Below are positions 50,163 through 59,808 of a stretch of 64,000 nt of DNA, piece by piece. This stretch comes from Xiamenia xianingshaonis (GTDB lineage Bacteria; Actinomycetota; Coriobacteriia; Coriobacteriales; Eggerthellaceae): positions 1,364,001-1,428,000 of the forward strand of contig NZ_CP072829.1 of the NCBI RefSeq assembly GCF_017945865.1, given 5' to 3'. Position numbers and translations under genes: made by a program. The notes under the pieces were generated by a model, which worked only from the letters and a program-made list of their open reading frames with translations, did not search any database and was not told where the DNA came from. Position 1 is the stretch's first letter. Every line of letters begins with the position of its first letter.

Positions 50163-51245
50163 CTACACCGCCGCTTCGAGCTTTTGGGCGCGGTCGGCCG
50201 CCTGCAAGGCGGTGATCAGCTCGGACAGCCCCGCGCCGCCAGCGCCCAGCAGCACGCCGTTGTACGTGCCGTTGTAGCCGATGCGGTGGTCGGTCACGCG
50301 GTCCTGCGGGCCGTTGTACGTGCGGATCTTCTCGGCGCGGTCGCCGCTGCCGATCTGGGCCAGGCGCTCGGCTCCTTCGGCGGCCTGCTGTTCGGCGAGC
50401 ATCTTCTCATACAGGCGGGCGCGCAGAACCGCCATGGCCGCGATCTTGTTCTGCAGCTGGGACTTCTGGTCTTGAGACTGAACCACCAGCCCCGTGGGCA
50501 GGTGCGTGATGCGCACGGCCGAGTCGGTGGTGTTGACGCACTGGCCGCCCGGACCGCCGGCGCGGTACACGTCGATGCGCAGGTCGTTCTCGTTGATCTC
50601 CACTTCCACCTCGTCGGCTTCCGGCAGCACCGCGACGGTGGCCGTGGACGTGTGGATGCGGCCCTGGCTTTCGGTCTTCGGGACGCGCTGCACGCGATGG
50701 ACGCCCGATTCGAACTTCATGACCGAATAGACGCTGTCGCCCTTCACCTTGAACTGGATCTCCTTGTAGCCGCCGGCTTCCGAAGGCGACACGTCCATGG
50801 TTTCGAGCTTCCAGCCCTGGTCGCTGGCGAACCGCTCGTACATGCGGTAGAGGTCGCCCGCGAAAATGGCCGCCTCGTCGCCGCCGGCCGCCGCGCGGAT
50901 TTCCACGATGATGTCCTTCTCGTCGGCCGGGTCAGCCGGAATGAGCATGAACTTGATGTCTTCTTCCAGACCGGGAAGACGCTCTTCGATGCCGGCGATC
51001 TCTTCCTGGGCGAACTCCTTCATGTCGGGGTCGGACAGCATCTCCTTCGCCGCCATCAGATCGTCTGCCGCCTGGACGTATTCTTGCGCCTTGTGCACGA
51101 GCGGGCCTTGGTTGGCGTATTCCTTGGCCAGCCGGTTGTATTCTTTTTGGTTGGCAAGCACGTCCGGGTCGCCCATCTTGGCTTGCAGCTCTTCGTAGGC
51201 CTCGATGATTTTCGCCAGTTTGTCGCGCATGTCCATATCTGCCAT
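50163..51245 (-). CDS. prfA: Peptide chain release factor 1
   Basis: 360 residues from ATG 51245 (AAGG 8 nt upstream); 15 further codons upstream are open. Recognises UAG and UAA. It has the RF1 tripeptide region [20 protein letters not shown] (PxT type), the catalytic loop [20 protein letters not shown] and the C-terminal [20 protein letters not shown] block. Forms an operon with prmC, which modifies its GGQ loop. Confidence 0.97.
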   Translation of the reverse strand: MADMDMRDKLAKIIEAYEELQAKMGDPDVLANQKEYNRLAKEYANQGPLVHKAQEYVQAADDLMAAKEMLSDPDMKEFAQEEIAGIEERLPGLEEDIKFMLIPADPADEKDIIVEIRAAAGGDEAAIFAGDLYRMYERFASDQGWKLETMDVSPSEAGGYKEIQFKVKGDSVYSVMKFESGVHRVQRVPKTESQGRIHTSTATVAVLPEADEVEVEINENDLRIDVYRAGGPGGQCVNTTDSAVRITHLPTGLVVQSQDQKSQLQNKIAAMAVLRARLYEKMLAEQQAAEGAERLAQIGSGDRAEKIRTYNGPQDRVTDHRIGYNGTYNGVLLGAGGAGLSELITALQAADRAQKLEAAV

Positions 51246-51485
51246 AGTCGCCTTGTCCTCCATCGCCGCCGATGCGGCCGCGTTCGTCACGGCGCCTGCA
51301 GGGCGCCGTCAGTAGCATGTTGAAACTGATTCATGATAGCAGAGATGAAAGCGGTGTCCAACAGCCGTTCGGAACAGCCCGCACAACCGACACGCCCGCC
51401 CCGTCGCACGGCCCCAAAATCGCCGATCGGCCCTTTCCGATCCCAAGCCTGCAGACCAGCGGCGAGAAGGGCTGGTCAGAACGCC

Positions 51486-51521
51486 GTCGGCAGAAGTTTC
51501 CCTAGGGAAACTTCTGCCGAC
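51486..51521. repeat. Perfect 36-bp palindrome
   Basis: The left half GTCGGCAGAAGTTTCCCT is mirrored exactly by the right half, centred on CCTAGG, with no spacer. As RNA it would form a 16-bp stem with a CUAG loop. It lies 57 nt after the trxB stop in the 332-bp gap 51246-51577. No U-tract follows on either strand, so it is not a standard terminator. The rest of the gap holds no gene I can support. Confidence 0.8.
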
Positions 51522-51577
51522 CCACGTGGCGGCGTGGCAAGCACCGCGCCTTTCGCCTGGCGAGGGCGTCGTTTGCG

Positions 51578-52540
51578 CTACAGCGTCAAGAACTCCGCCG
51601 CCGATTCGGCCGCGACCGACCCGTCGGCCACCGCCGTGGTGATCTGCCGCAGCATCTTTGCGCGCACGTCTCCGGCGGCGAACACGCCCGCGGCGCTCGT
51701 CTTGCCGGTTTCGTCGGCCTTCACGTATCCGCCCTCCAGCTCAAGCGCGCCTTGCAAGAACTCGACGTTGGGCTCGTTGCCGACGGCCACGAACACGCCT
51801 TCGCACGGCAGCTTTTGCGCCGAATGCTCCGCGGTGTTTTCCACCTCGATGCCCGCCAGCTTCCCGCTGTCGGCGAACAAGCGCCTGACCTGGGTGTTCC
51901 AAAGTATCTCGACGTTTTCGCACGCTTCGAGGCGCTTGTGGTAGACCGCCGTGGCGCGCAGGCGGTCGCGCCGGTGGACGAGGTAGACCTTTTCGCACAG
52001 GCGGGCCAGAAAGATGGCGTCGGCCACCGCCGTGTTGCCGCCACCCACCACGACGACCGTCTTGCCGCGGAAGAAGTTGCCGTCGCAGGTGGCGCAGTAC
52101 GACACGCCCTTGCCGGCCAGCTCGTCTTCAAGCGGAACGCCCAGCTTGCGGGGCCGCGCCCCGGTCGCGACGATGATGCAGGACGCCTCGTAGCTGCCGA
52201 ACGCCGTCGTGATCTTCTTCGGCGTCGACGTCACGTCGACGGCCACCACCTCTTCGTTGACGGTCTTCGCGCCGAAGTTGTCGGCCTGCTGTTTCATGGC
52301 AAAGGCCAGGTCGAAGCCGGACGTGCCGTCAGGGAAGCCGGGGTAGTTCTCCACGTGCTCCGTCGTGGCCAGCTGCCCGCCCGGCGCGATGCGCTCGAAC
52401 ATGACGGCGTCGAAGCCCGCCCGCTCCGCGTACAGGGCCGCCGTCATGCCGGCCGGGCCGGCCCCGATGACGGCCACGTCGATGACGTCGGTGCAGGCTT
52501 TTGACGCCTGCGATTCGGGGATATGGTTTTCGTTTTCCAT
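51578..52540 (-). CDS. trxB: Thioredoxin reductase
   Basis: 320 residues from ATG 52540 (AAAGG 9 nt upstream). FAD/NADPH enzyme that reduces thioredoxin. It has the FAD-binding VIGAGPAGMTAALYAERAG, the redox-active CATC in GVSYCATCDGNFF, the NADPH-binding VVVGGGNTAVADA, and a C-terminal GVFAAGDVRAK FAD motif. Follows trxA, from which it is separated by a U-tailed terminator; some read-through or a separate promoter is expected. Confidence 0.97.
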   Translation of the reverse strand: MENENHIPESQASKACTDVIDVAVIGAGPAGMTAALYAERAGFDAVMFERIAPGGQLATTEHVENYPGFPDGTSGFDLAFAMKQQADNFGAKTVNEEVVAVDVTSTPKKITTAFGSYEASCIIVATGARPRKLGVPLEDELAGKGVSYCATCDGNFFRGKTVVVVGGGNTAVADAIFLARLCEKVYLVHRRDRLRATAVYHKRLEACENVEILWNTQVRRLFADSGKLAGIEVENTAEHSAQKLPCEGVFVAVGNEPNVEFLQGALELEGGYVKADETGKTSAAGVFAAGDVRAKMLRQITTAVADGSVAAESAAEFLTL

Positions 52541-52574
52541 GCAAGCCGCCTTTCTGAACAGCCGTTCCATCAGC

Positions 52575-52605
52575 CAAAAAAGGCCGCCGACAACGCCCGG
52601 CGGCC
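52575..52605 (-). terminator. Rho-independent terminator between trxA and trxB
   Basis: CGGCGGCC (52598-52605) pairs with GGCCGCCG (52582-52589) over an 8-nt loop, followed on the minus strand by TTTTTT. It is placed 40 nt after the trxA stop. Confidence 0.85.
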
Positions 52606-52646
52606 CTGACGTGCTGCTTGGGCGCGCAAGGTGCGCGCCGGCGCGG

Positions 52647-52955
52647 CTAGCCCAGCAGAGAAAGCAGGGCCTGCTTGGACTGCACGCCGACCACCTGCCT
52701 GGCGGGCTGGCCGCCCTCGAACACGATGAGGGTCGGGACGCTCATGACGCCGTAGCGGGCGGCGACGTCCCGGCTTTGGTCGATGTCAACCTTGCACACC
52801 TTCGCGCGGCCTTCGACCTCGGCCGCAACCTCTTCGAGCGTCGGGGCGATCATCTTGCACGGACCGCACCACGTGGCGAAGAAGTCGACCAGAACCGGCT
52901 GGTCGCAGTCAAGGACCTTGGATTGGAAATCAGCAGACGAAACGATCTCGCTCAT
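52647..52955 (-). CDS. trxA: Thioredoxin
   Basis: 102 residues from ATG 52955, with a strong AAGGAGG ribosome site. Classic thioredoxin fold with active site FFATWCGPCKMIAP and cis-proline loop GVMSVPTLIVFEGG. Cytoplasmic disulfide reductant; trxB next downstream recycles it. Confidence 0.97.
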   Translation of the reverse strand: MSEIVSSADFQSKVLDCDQPVLVDFFATWCGPCKMIAPTLEEVAAEVEGRAKVCKVDIDQSRDVAARYGVMSVPTLIVFEGGQPARQVVGVQSKQALLSLLG

Positions 52956-53195
52956 GAATGCCTCCTTCAGGCTGGGTTGTCCGGTTTGTCGCACGCTGCA
53001 CGGCTGGTCCGATTCGGCGGCATTCCCTGTGCAGCGCGGTTACCATTGTAAAGGCTCGCAGGGCTCGGCGGAACGCGCGATTCATTCGTTACCGAACAGC
53101 AAGGCCCTGATTCGCCGCTCGGCACCGCGCCGTCACGCGGCGGACAAACGAAACCGGCGACATGCCGCGCGCGCGAACGGCTTCGCCGGCCGCCC

Positions 53196-54275
53196 TCACG
53201 TCGACGCGGCCCCCTTCTCTTCCACGCCCGCATCGGATGCGCCCGAACGGTCGGCGCCGGCCGCGCTGGGCCCCTCGGCCTCGGCCGCTTCGGACGGCCG
53301 CCGCGCTTCGGCCGGATCGGCTTGCTCGGCCTGTTCTGCCTGGTCAGAGGCTTGTTCGCACGTCTCTGGCTGCTGCCCTTCGCGCTCGTCCTGCCCGTCG
53401 TCGCGCAGCAGGCGCTCGATGCGGCGCTCGCTGGTGTTTTGGAACTCCGCCACGAAGCCCGCCGACAAAATGCCGCCAGGAATGGCCACGATGCCCACCG
53501 ACAGCACCATGATGACCGACCCAAGCAAACGCCCGGGCGCCGTGATGGGCGCGATGTCGCCGAAGCCGGTGCCCGTGACGGTGGTCACGCTCCAATAGAC
53601 GCCGGTCAGCATGGTGTCGAACACGTCAGGCTGGGCGTCGTGTTCCACCTCGTACATGAGCACGCTCGTCACGACGACGAGCAGCAGCAGCACCATGACG
53701 GACGCAACGATCTCGTGGCGGCGCTTGGAAACGACGCGGCAGATGGTCTCCAGGCCGCGCATGTAGCGCGACACCTTCACAAGCCGCACGAGGCGCAGCA
53801 GGTTGACCGAGCACTTCAGCGCGTCGGTGAGCGGCACGAACCACGAGACGACGTTGGGCAGAAAGGCCAGCAGATCGATGACGCCCATGAACGACAGGGC
53901 GTAGCGAAGGCGTGCCCGGCCAGGGCTCAGAGAGCTGTACAGCACATCAGCCGTCCACAGGCGGGCAAGGTATTCCGCGAAGAAGCAGACGGTGGACACG
54001 CGGTAGAACCACGCGACCAGGCTGGACGCGAAGGGGTTGGCGCCGTCGTCGACCCACACGAACGCGACGGCGGCGTTCGCCACGATGAGCACGAACAGCC
54101 CGATGCCGACCACGCGGGCAAGCGGGCAGGCGCAGCGCATGTCTTCGAGCGCGAAAAACGTCTGCCGCTTGAAGGCCGATGTCTCTTTCAGCCGGCGGAG
54201 GCGCGACGGCTCCTGGCCCTTCTTGCCGAGCTCGTCTGTCTGGCTGGCGTCCACCTCGTCTCCCTGCCTTTCCAT
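53196..54275 (-). CDS. Voltage-gated-type potassium channel (six-helix) with variant filter
   Basis: 359 residues from ATG 54275. Six membrane segments S1-S6; S4 is LLRLVRLVKVSRYMRGL with spaced Arg/Lys, typical of a voltage sensor. The pore reads SVTTVTGTGFGDIAP, so the selectivity filter is GTGFGD where most K+ channels have TVGYGD; GFG filters are known. S6 is followed by a coiled region and an Ala/Glu-rich tail of about 70 residues with no recognisable binding domain. Function as a K+ channel is inferred from fold and filter. Divergent from the CPA2 antiporter. Confidence 0.88.
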   Translation of the reverse strand: MERQGDEVDASQTDELGKKGQEPSRLRRLKETSAFKRQTFFALEDMRCACPLARVVGIGLFVLIVANAAVAFVWVDDGANPFASSLVAWFYRVSTVCFFAEYLARLWTADVLYSSLSPGRARLRYALSFMGVIDLLAFLPNVVSWFVPLTDALKCSVNLLRLVRLVKVSRYMRGLETICRVVSKRRHEIVASVMVLLLLVVVTSVLMYEVEHDAQPDVFDTMLTGVYWSVTTVTGTGFGDIAPITAPGRLLGSVIMVLSVGIVAIPGGILSAGFVAEFQNTSERRIERLLRDDGQDEREGQQPETCEQASDQAEQAEQADPAEARRPSEAAEAEGPSAAGADRSGASDAGVEEKGAAST

Positions 54276-54367
54276 CGATGTTTCTCGAGGTAAACGTTGA
54301 TTGATTCCGTCAGATAACAACCCGCCGGACGGCTTTCATCGGCGTTTTCCTCGCCACCCGCACAACG

Positions 54368-54394
54368 TTGCGGGGGCAGGTTCTATGGTATCAT
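54368..54394 (+). promoter_or_regulatory. Possible promoter of the CPA2 antiporter
   Basis: TTGCGG (54368-54373) and TATCAT (54389-54394) lie 80 nt before the ATG, but spacing is only 15 nt, shorter than ideal. Confidence 0.3.
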
Positions 54395-54473
54395 GCCATC
54401 ATCGTCGGCGTGCCGAAACAGGGCTTGAGACGTCCTGCGGCGGCGCCGTTCAGCCGCGAGAAAGCGCACCGCC

Positions 54474-55913
54474 ATGACCGTAGACTTCATTTCGCTCGCC
54501 GTCATCACGCTGACGGCGTTCCTCTGCCCGCTGTTCGCCGCCGCCATCCCCGGCAAGCCCATTTCGGAAACGGTGTTTCTGCTGATCGTCGGCATGGTGT
54601 GCGGCCCGCACGTGCTGGGGCTGGTCGCCCTGAGCGATTCGGTCGACCTGCTGTCGGAGCTGGGCCTGGCGTTCCTGTTTCTGCTGGCAGGCTATGAGAT
54701 CGACCCGAAAAGCATCATCGGGCCCGAGGGGAAGCGCGGACTTGCCACGTGGTGCATCAGCATCCTCGCCGCGTTCGGCGTCGTGATGCTGTGGCCGGCG
54801 TTTTCGGTGAACCACATCGACGGCATTGCCGTCGCCATCGCGCTGACGACCACGGCCATCGGCACGCTGCTGCCCATTTTGGAGGAGCGCGAGATTCTGC
54901 CGACGCGCATCGGGCAGGCGGTGGTGGCCTACGGCACGTGGGGCGAGCTGGCGCCGGTGCTGGCCATGACGCTGCTGCTGTCGACCCGCGCGGAATGGCG
55001 GACGATCCTCGTGCTCGTGGTGTTCCTGGCGCTGGCGGTGCTGGTCGCCGTCGTGCCGAAGCGGGCCCGCGACGCCGGCGGGCGGGTGTTCCGTTTCGTG
55101 CAGAACAACGCCGAAACCAACTCGCAGATGCTCGTGCGCACCGTGACCATGCTGCTCGTCGGGCTGACCGCCCTCGCCGAGATCTTCGACCTGGACATCG
55201 TCTTGGGCGCGTTCGCCGCCGGCTTCATCCTGCGCTACGTCATCCCGGAAGGCAACAAGGCCATGGAAGGCAAGCTGCGGGCCATCGGGTACGGGTTTTT
55301 CATCCCGCTGTTCTTCATCGTGTCCGGCGCGAAGATCGACGTGACGGCCATTGTGGCGAATCCGGTGCTGCTCGTCGTGTTCATCGGGCTGCTGATCGTC
55401 GTGCGGGCGCTGCCCATCTACCTGTCGCTGACCACGAGCGCGACCACCCGCGACATGGACGTCAACGAGAAGCTGACCATCGCGCTGTACTGCACCACGG
55501 CGCTGCCGCTCATCGTGGCGGTGACGACCGTGGCCGTGAACGCCGAGGCGATGACGCAGGCCACCTCGTCGGTGCTCGTGGCGGCCGGAGGCATCACCGT
55601 GCTGATCATGCCGCTGCTGGCATCGCTGACCTTCCGTGCGGCGAACGCCGACCTGACCGAGGCCGCACGCGAAATCAAGAAAGACCCGCACCGGACGGCC
55701 CAGATCTTGCGGCAGCACCGCAAGCTTGGGCAGCAGCGTCACCAGGCCGCCAAGCGGGCGAAAGCCGAAGGCAAGCAGCACGGCGCCGTGCTGGGGCTGA
55801 CGCAGGAGGAATTGTTGACCCTAGAGGTCAACGAAAGCGGCGAGCCGGCCGCCCGAGAAGAGCACGCCAAGCGGCCGGTACGACACCGGGGCAAGGCGAA
55901 AACGAAGCGCTGA
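54474..55913 (+). CDS. CPA2-family monovalent cation/proton antiporter
   Basis: 479 residues with about 12 membrane helices. Sodium- or potassium/proton exchange is the family role. Signatures: ETVFLLIVGMVCGPHVLGL, FLFLLAGYEID, TTTAIGTLLPIL, LDIVLGAFAAGFILR (the CPA2 GAFxAG block) and FFIPLFFIVSGAKID. There is no TrkA-N/RCK domain; instead a soluble basic tail of about 80 residues ends in RHRGKAKTKR. Sited beside a K+ channel gene, it may share a role in K+/pH homeostasis (inference). Its stop TGA touches the panF stop on the opposite strand in the shared sequence TGATCA. Confidence 0.9.
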   Translation: MTVDFISLAVITLTAFLCPLFAAAIPGKPISETVFLLIVGMVCGPHVLGLVALSDSVDLLSELGLAFLFLLAGYEIDPKSIIGPEGKRGLATWCISILAAFGVVMLWPAFSVNHIDGIAVAIALTTTAIGTLLPILEEREILPTRIGQAVVAYGTWGELAPVLAMTLLLSTRAEWRTILVLVVFLALAVLVAVVPKRARDAGGRVFRFVQNNAETNSQMLVRTVTMLLVGLTALAEIFDLDIVLGAFAAGFILRYVIPEGNKAMEGKLRAIGYGFFIPLFFIVSGAKIDVTAIVANPVLLVVFIGLLIVVRALPIYLSLTTSATTRDMDVNEKLTIALYCTTALPLIVAVTTVAVNAEAMTQATSSVLVAAGGITVLIMPLLASLTFRAANADLTEAAREIKKDPHRTAQILRQHRKLGQQRHQAAKRAKAEGKQHGAVLGLTQEELLTLEVNESGEPAAREEHAKRPVRHRGKAKTKR

Positions 55914-57431
55914 TCAGCCTTTCGGGCGTGCCGCCGCGCCGGCCTCTTCCTCTTCCGGGAAGAACACGTCCAAGCGGGCGCCCGCGTCCTGCTTGCCTGC
56001 AAGCGTGCCGATCACCATGAGCACGCCGGCCACCGCAACGCCGATGACGATCTGGTGCAGGTCGGCCACCTTGAAGCCGGCGGCCATGCACGCACAGTAC
56101 GCCGCCACGCCGCCAACCATCGACCAGAGGGCGCCGGTCTTGTTCGCGCGCTTCCAAAACAAGCCGCCCACCAGCACGAACAGAAACGCCGTCTCAAGCC
56201 CGCCGAACGCGAACATGTTGATCTTCCAAATGACGTCGGGCGGCACGACGGCCAGCACGAACACGAGCACGCCGATGCCAAGCGTGAACGCCTGGCTCGA
56301 AAGCGCCACGGAACGTTCGCGCGGACGCCTGTCCCGCTTTGCGCACCACGCCAGGTACATGTCGTTGACGATGGCCGACGCCGACGAAATGAGCAGCGAC
56401 GACACCGTGGAAATGGACGCCGCAATGGGGCCGACGATGGCGATGCCCGCCACAAACGGCGGCAACGTCGACACGATGGCCTGCGGAATGATGTTGTCCA
56501 CGCTGCCGCCGTAGGCCGCCAGATCTTCCAGCAGCACGCCGGCCGACAGCACGCCGAGCGAGGTGACGCCGATCATCATGGCGCCGATGATGACGGTGCC
56601 CCAGATCATCGCCTTATGGAGCGCCCGGGTGTCCTTGTAGCCCATCGTGCGCACGACCGATTGCGGCAGCACGAACGTGAACACGCCCACCAGCAGCCAT
56701 TGGGTGAAGTAGAGCGACGGCGGCATGGCCCCGCCCGAGAACGGCTCGAGCATCGCCGGGTTGTTCGTCTTGATGGTCGCCATGATGTTCTCGAACCCAC
56801 CGCCAGCACTGAGAATGCCAGCGCCCAGCACGACCATGCCCACGAGCATTGCAATGCCGCAAAGCGCGTCGGTGACCGCCACGCCGCGGAAGCCGCCGAT
56901 GGTGGTGAACAGCACGACCGCCGCGCCGAACAGGGCCAGCCCCACCAGATACGAGTAGCCGGTCACGTATTCGAACAGCTTCGCCCCGCCCACGAACTGG
57001 GCGATCATCGTGGCGACGAAGAACACAACGATGACTATTGCACTTATATTTGCCAGCGCGTCGGAGCCGTAGCGGGCGCGCACCACGTCGACCACCGTGA
57101 CGGCGTCGAGCTTGCGGGAGACGAGCGCCATCTTCTTGCCCATGATGCCGTACAGCAGAATGAGGGCCGTGACCTGCACGACCGCCATGTACACCCAGCC
57201 AAAGCCGATGGACCACGCCTGCCCCGGGCCGCCGACGAACGTGCTGACCGACCCATACGTGGCGACGGTCGTCATGGCCAGCACGAACCCGCCAAGCGAG
57301 CGGTTGCCGATGAAGTAGCCTTTCACGAAGCTTTGTCCCTCGCGGGCGGCGCGGCGGCGCACGACGACCGAAACGCCGAGCGCGACGAGCAAGAATGCGA
57401 CGAGCGGCACCAGGCCGGCAACGTTATTCAC
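55914..57431 (-). CDS. panF: Sodium/pantothenate symporter, SSS family
   Basis: 505 residues from GTG 57431 (GAGGGGG 7 nt upstream), overlapping the yhdT-like gene by 8 nt. About 13 membrane helices of the sodium:solute symporter fold, with YFIGNRSLGGFVLAMTTVATYGS near the start (20 residues of it typical of PanF), TTIGGFRGVAVTDALCG, and IAASISTVSSLLISSASAIV. The specific assignment rests on similarity to PanF and on the preceding YhdT-family gene, a pairing seen in enterobacteria. Pantothenate feeds coenzyme A and ACP. Confidence 0.88.
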   Translation of the reverse strand: MNNVAGLVPLVAFLLVALGVSVVVRRRAAREGQSFVKGYFIGNRSLGGFVLAMTTVATYGSVSTFVGGPGQAWSIGFGWVYMAVVQVTALILLYGIMGKKMALVSRKLDAVTVVDVVRARYGSDALANISAIVIVVFFVATMIAQFVGGAKLFEYVTGYSYLVGLALFGAAVVLFTTIGGFRGVAVTDALCGIAMLVGMVVLGAGILSAGGGFENIMATIKTNNPAMLEPFSGGAMPPSLYFTQWLLVGVFTFVLPQSVVRTMGYKDTRALHKAMIWGTVIIGAMMIGVTSLGVLSAGVLLEDLAAYGGSVDNIIPQAIVSTLPPFVAGIAIVGPIAASISTVSSLLISSASAIVNDMYLAWCAKRDRRPRERSVALSSQAFTLGIGVLVFVLAVVPPDVIWKINMFAFGGLETAFLFVLVGGLFWKRANKTGALWSMVGGVAAYCACMAAGFKVADLHQIVIGVAVAGVLMVIGTLAGKQDAGARLDVFFPEEEEAGAAARPKG

Positions 57432-57708
57432 CGTCGGCCCCCTCTTCGTCGTCCAGGCTGAAGTTCACGAACACCTTGCCCGCCAGCACGACGGCCAGCA
57501 CGATCGAGACGATCCACGGGCCAAACGTCCCGCCAATGACCCAGATCGGAAGCCCCGCCACCGACACGTCGACCGACGCCAGCCCGATGCCACCGGCAAG
57601 CCACACCGCGACGATGACGGCCAGCGCCACGACCGACGCGACCGCTTCACGGTTCGCCTCGCGCATTTTCTCCCGATACGTTCTCGGCACGCTTCGCCGC
57701 TGTCCCAT
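57424..57708 (-). CDS. YhdT family small membrane protein
   Basis: 94 residues from ATG 57708 (GGGAGG 7 nt upstream). Two membrane helices (VASVVALAVIVAVWLAGGI and WIVSIVLAVVLAGKVFV) with PxWVIGGTFGPW between them, matching the YhdT/DUF997 pattern; an N-terminal basic segment and an acidic C-terminus. It overlaps panF and is likely its accessory subunit. Molecular role not established. Confidence 0.85.
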   Translation of the reverse strand: MGQRRSVPRTYREKMREANREAVASVVALAVIVAVWLAGGIGLASVDVSVAGLPIWVIGGTFGPWIVSIVLAVVLAGKVFVNFSLDDEEGADGE

Positions 57709-57762
57709 AGCGATACCTCCCACCGTCAACGATTGCGAGGAATTCCAGCAGCAGCCGCAGCG

Positions 57763-59682
57763 TTACAGCGCCGCCTCGCGCACGGTTTCGAGCAGCTTCT
57801 CGACCGGCCACGCGCCGAGGTCGCCCTCGTGGCGCTCGCGCACGCTGACGGTCCCCTCTTCGACCTCCTTGTCGCCGATGACCACCATGTAGGGCACTTT
57901 CTCGGCCTGGGCCTTTGCGATCTTCACGCGCATTGGCTCGTTCTGATCGTAAAGCTCTGCCCGGCCGCCGGCGTCCTTGATGAGTTTCACCAGGTCAGAA
58001 GCGGCGTCAATGTGGCGGTCGGCAATGGGCAGCACGATGACCTGCACCGGGGCCAGCCACAGGGGCAGCGATCCGGCGTAATGCTCCAAAAGGATGCCCA
58101 AGAAGCGCTCGATGGATCCGAAGATGGCGCGGTGCAGCATCCACGGGCGCTCTTCGGTGTTGTCCTCCGTGCGGTAGGTCAAACCGAAGCGCTCGGGCAT
58201 GTTGAAGTCGACCTGCACCGTCGAGCACTGCCACGTGCGGCCGATGGCGTCTTTCACCTTGATGTCGATCTTCGGGCCGTAGAACGCGCCGTCGCCTTCG
58301 TTGATCTCGTAGGTCAGATTATGGCGCTCGCACGCTTCCTTGAGCGAGTTGGTGGCATGGTCCCACATCTCGTCGGTGCCGATGGACTTTTCGGGACGCG
58401 TGGAGATTTCAGCCTCATATTCAAAGCCGAACGTGGTCATGATGTGGTCGACCAGGTCCAAAATGGCGACAACTTCGTCAACGACCTGGTCTTTCGTGCA
58501 GAACACGTGCGCGTCGTCCTGCGTGAAGCCGCGGGCGCGCATAAGGCCGTGCACCGCGCCCGACATTTCGTGGCGATACACCGTGCCGAATTCGAAGTAG
58601 CGCAGCGGCAGGTCGCGATAGGAATGCAGCTCGTTTTTGTACAGCATCACGTGGCCGGGGCAGTTCATGGGCTTGACACCGTATTCGGTCATGCGCGGGT
58701 TCTCGTCGTCGCCCTCGTTGATCTCGAAGAAGTACATGTTGTCGTGGTAGAAGCCATAGTGGCCAGACGTCTTCCACACGTCGGCGTTGTAGACGTGCGG
58801 CGTGATGACCTCTTCATAGCCGCGGTCGTACAGGTCGCGCCGCAGCCATTCCTGCATCGTGCGGATGACGCGGGCGCCCTTGGGAAGGTACAGCGGCAGC
58901 CCCACGCCGGCCATGGGGTCCATCATGTAGATGCCCAGCTCGCGGCCGAGCTTGCGGTGGTCGCGCTTCTCGGCTTCCTCCAGGTTGTGCAGGTGCTCGT
59001 CGAGTTCTTTCTGTTTGAAGAAGGCCGTGCCGTAGATGCGCGTGAGCATGTCGCGCTCGGCGTCGCCCTTCCAGTAGGCGCCGGCCACCTTCGTCAGCTT
59101 GAACGCCGGAATGGCGCCGGTCGACGGCACGTGCGGGCCGCGGCACAAATCCGTGAACGAGCCGCAGGCATAGGTGGTGATGGTTTCGCCCTCGGGCAGC
59201 TCGTTGATGAGTTCTACCTTGAAGGGCTGGTCAGCGAAGAGCTTGAGGGCTTCGTCCTTCGTCACGACGGTGCGCACGAACGGCTCGTCGGCTTTTGCGA
59301 GCTCGGCCATGCGCGCTTCGATGCGCTCGAAGTCGGCCGGAGAGATGGTCGCGCCTTCCGGCAGCTCGATGTCGTAGTAGAAGCCGTTTTCCACCGCCGG
59401 GCCCACGCCGAACTTCACGTCGCCGTACAGATCGGTGAGCGCAGCGGCCATGAGGTGCGCGGCGGAGTGGCGCAGCAGATCGAGCGCGTCGGGGCTTTTC
59501 GCCGTCACGATGGCAACCGCGTCGCCGTCGGCCACGGGCGCGGACAGGTCGACCGGCACGCCGTTGACGATGCCGCCGAGCGCCGCCTTCGCAAGGCCCG
59601 CGCCGATGGCAGCCGCCACGTCGGCAACCGTCGCGTTCTCGGCGACTTCCTTCTTCGATCCGTCAGGCAAAACTACGTTCAT
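57763..59682 (-). CDS. thrS: Threonyl-tRNA synthetase
   Basis: 639 residues from ATG 59682 (AAAGGA 8 nt upstream). Attaches threonine to tRNA(Thr). Domains in order: TGS (1-60), the editing domain (LRHSAAHLMAAAL, about 65-80, with YACGSFTDLCRGPHV), class II catalytic core with motif 2 and the zinc-ligand MNCPGHVMLYK, and the C-terminal anticodon domain (LAPVQVIVLPIADRH). Length and motifs are normal. No T-box leader is visible in the 125 nt upstream. Confidence 0.97.
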   Translation of the reverse strand: MNVVLPDGSKKEVAENATVADVAAAIGAGLAKAALGGIVNGVPVDLSAPVADGDAVAIVTAKSPDALDLLRHSAAHLMAAALTDLYGDVKFGVGPAVENGFYYDIELPEGATISPADFERIEARMAELAKADEPFVRTVVTKDEALKLFADQPFKVELINELPEGETITTYACGSFTDLCRGPHVPSTGAIPAFKLTKVAGAYWKGDAERDMLTRIYGTAFFKQKELDEHLHNLEEAEKRDHRKLGRELGIYMMDPMAGVGLPLYLPKGARVIRTMQEWLRRDLYDRGYEEVITPHVYNADVWKTSGHYGFYHDNMYFFEINEGDDENPRMTEYGVKPMNCPGHVMLYKNELHSYRDLPLRYFEFGTVYRHEMSGAVHGLMRARGFTQDDAHVFCTKDQVVDEVVAILDLVDHIMTTFGFEYEAEISTRPEKSIGTDEMWDHATNSLKEACERHNLTYEINEGDGAFYGPKIDIKVKDAIGRTWQCSTVQVDFNMPERFGLTYRTEDNTEERPWMLHRAIFGSIERFLGILLEHYAGSLPLWLAPVQVIVLPIADRHIDAASDLVKLIKDAGGRAELYDQNEPMRVKIAKAQAEKVPYMVVIGDKEVEEGTVSVRERHEGDLGAWPVEKLLETVREAAL

Positions 59683-59785
59683 GGATACATCCTTTCTTGT
59701 GCCGGGTGCGCACAAAGCACCTGCGCGAACAGGGAATCAGGCGCTTGCGCGCCCGGTTGCTGAGAGACGTGAAGCTATAGCGTTG

Positions 59786-59808
59786 AAAGAAGGGCCCGCC
59801 GCAGGGCC
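59786..59808 (-). terminator. Possible terminator overlapping the zinc-ribbon gene stop
   Basis: GGCCC (59793-59797) pairs with GGGCC (59804-59808) over a 6-nt loop, followed on the minus strand by CTTCTTTC. The stem is short but pyrimidine-tailed. Confidence 0.4.

Noticed and set aside
59683-59807. T-box riboswitch upstream of thrS
   Set aside because: The conserved T-box core (GGTGGNACCGCG type) is absent and the gap is only 125 nt.
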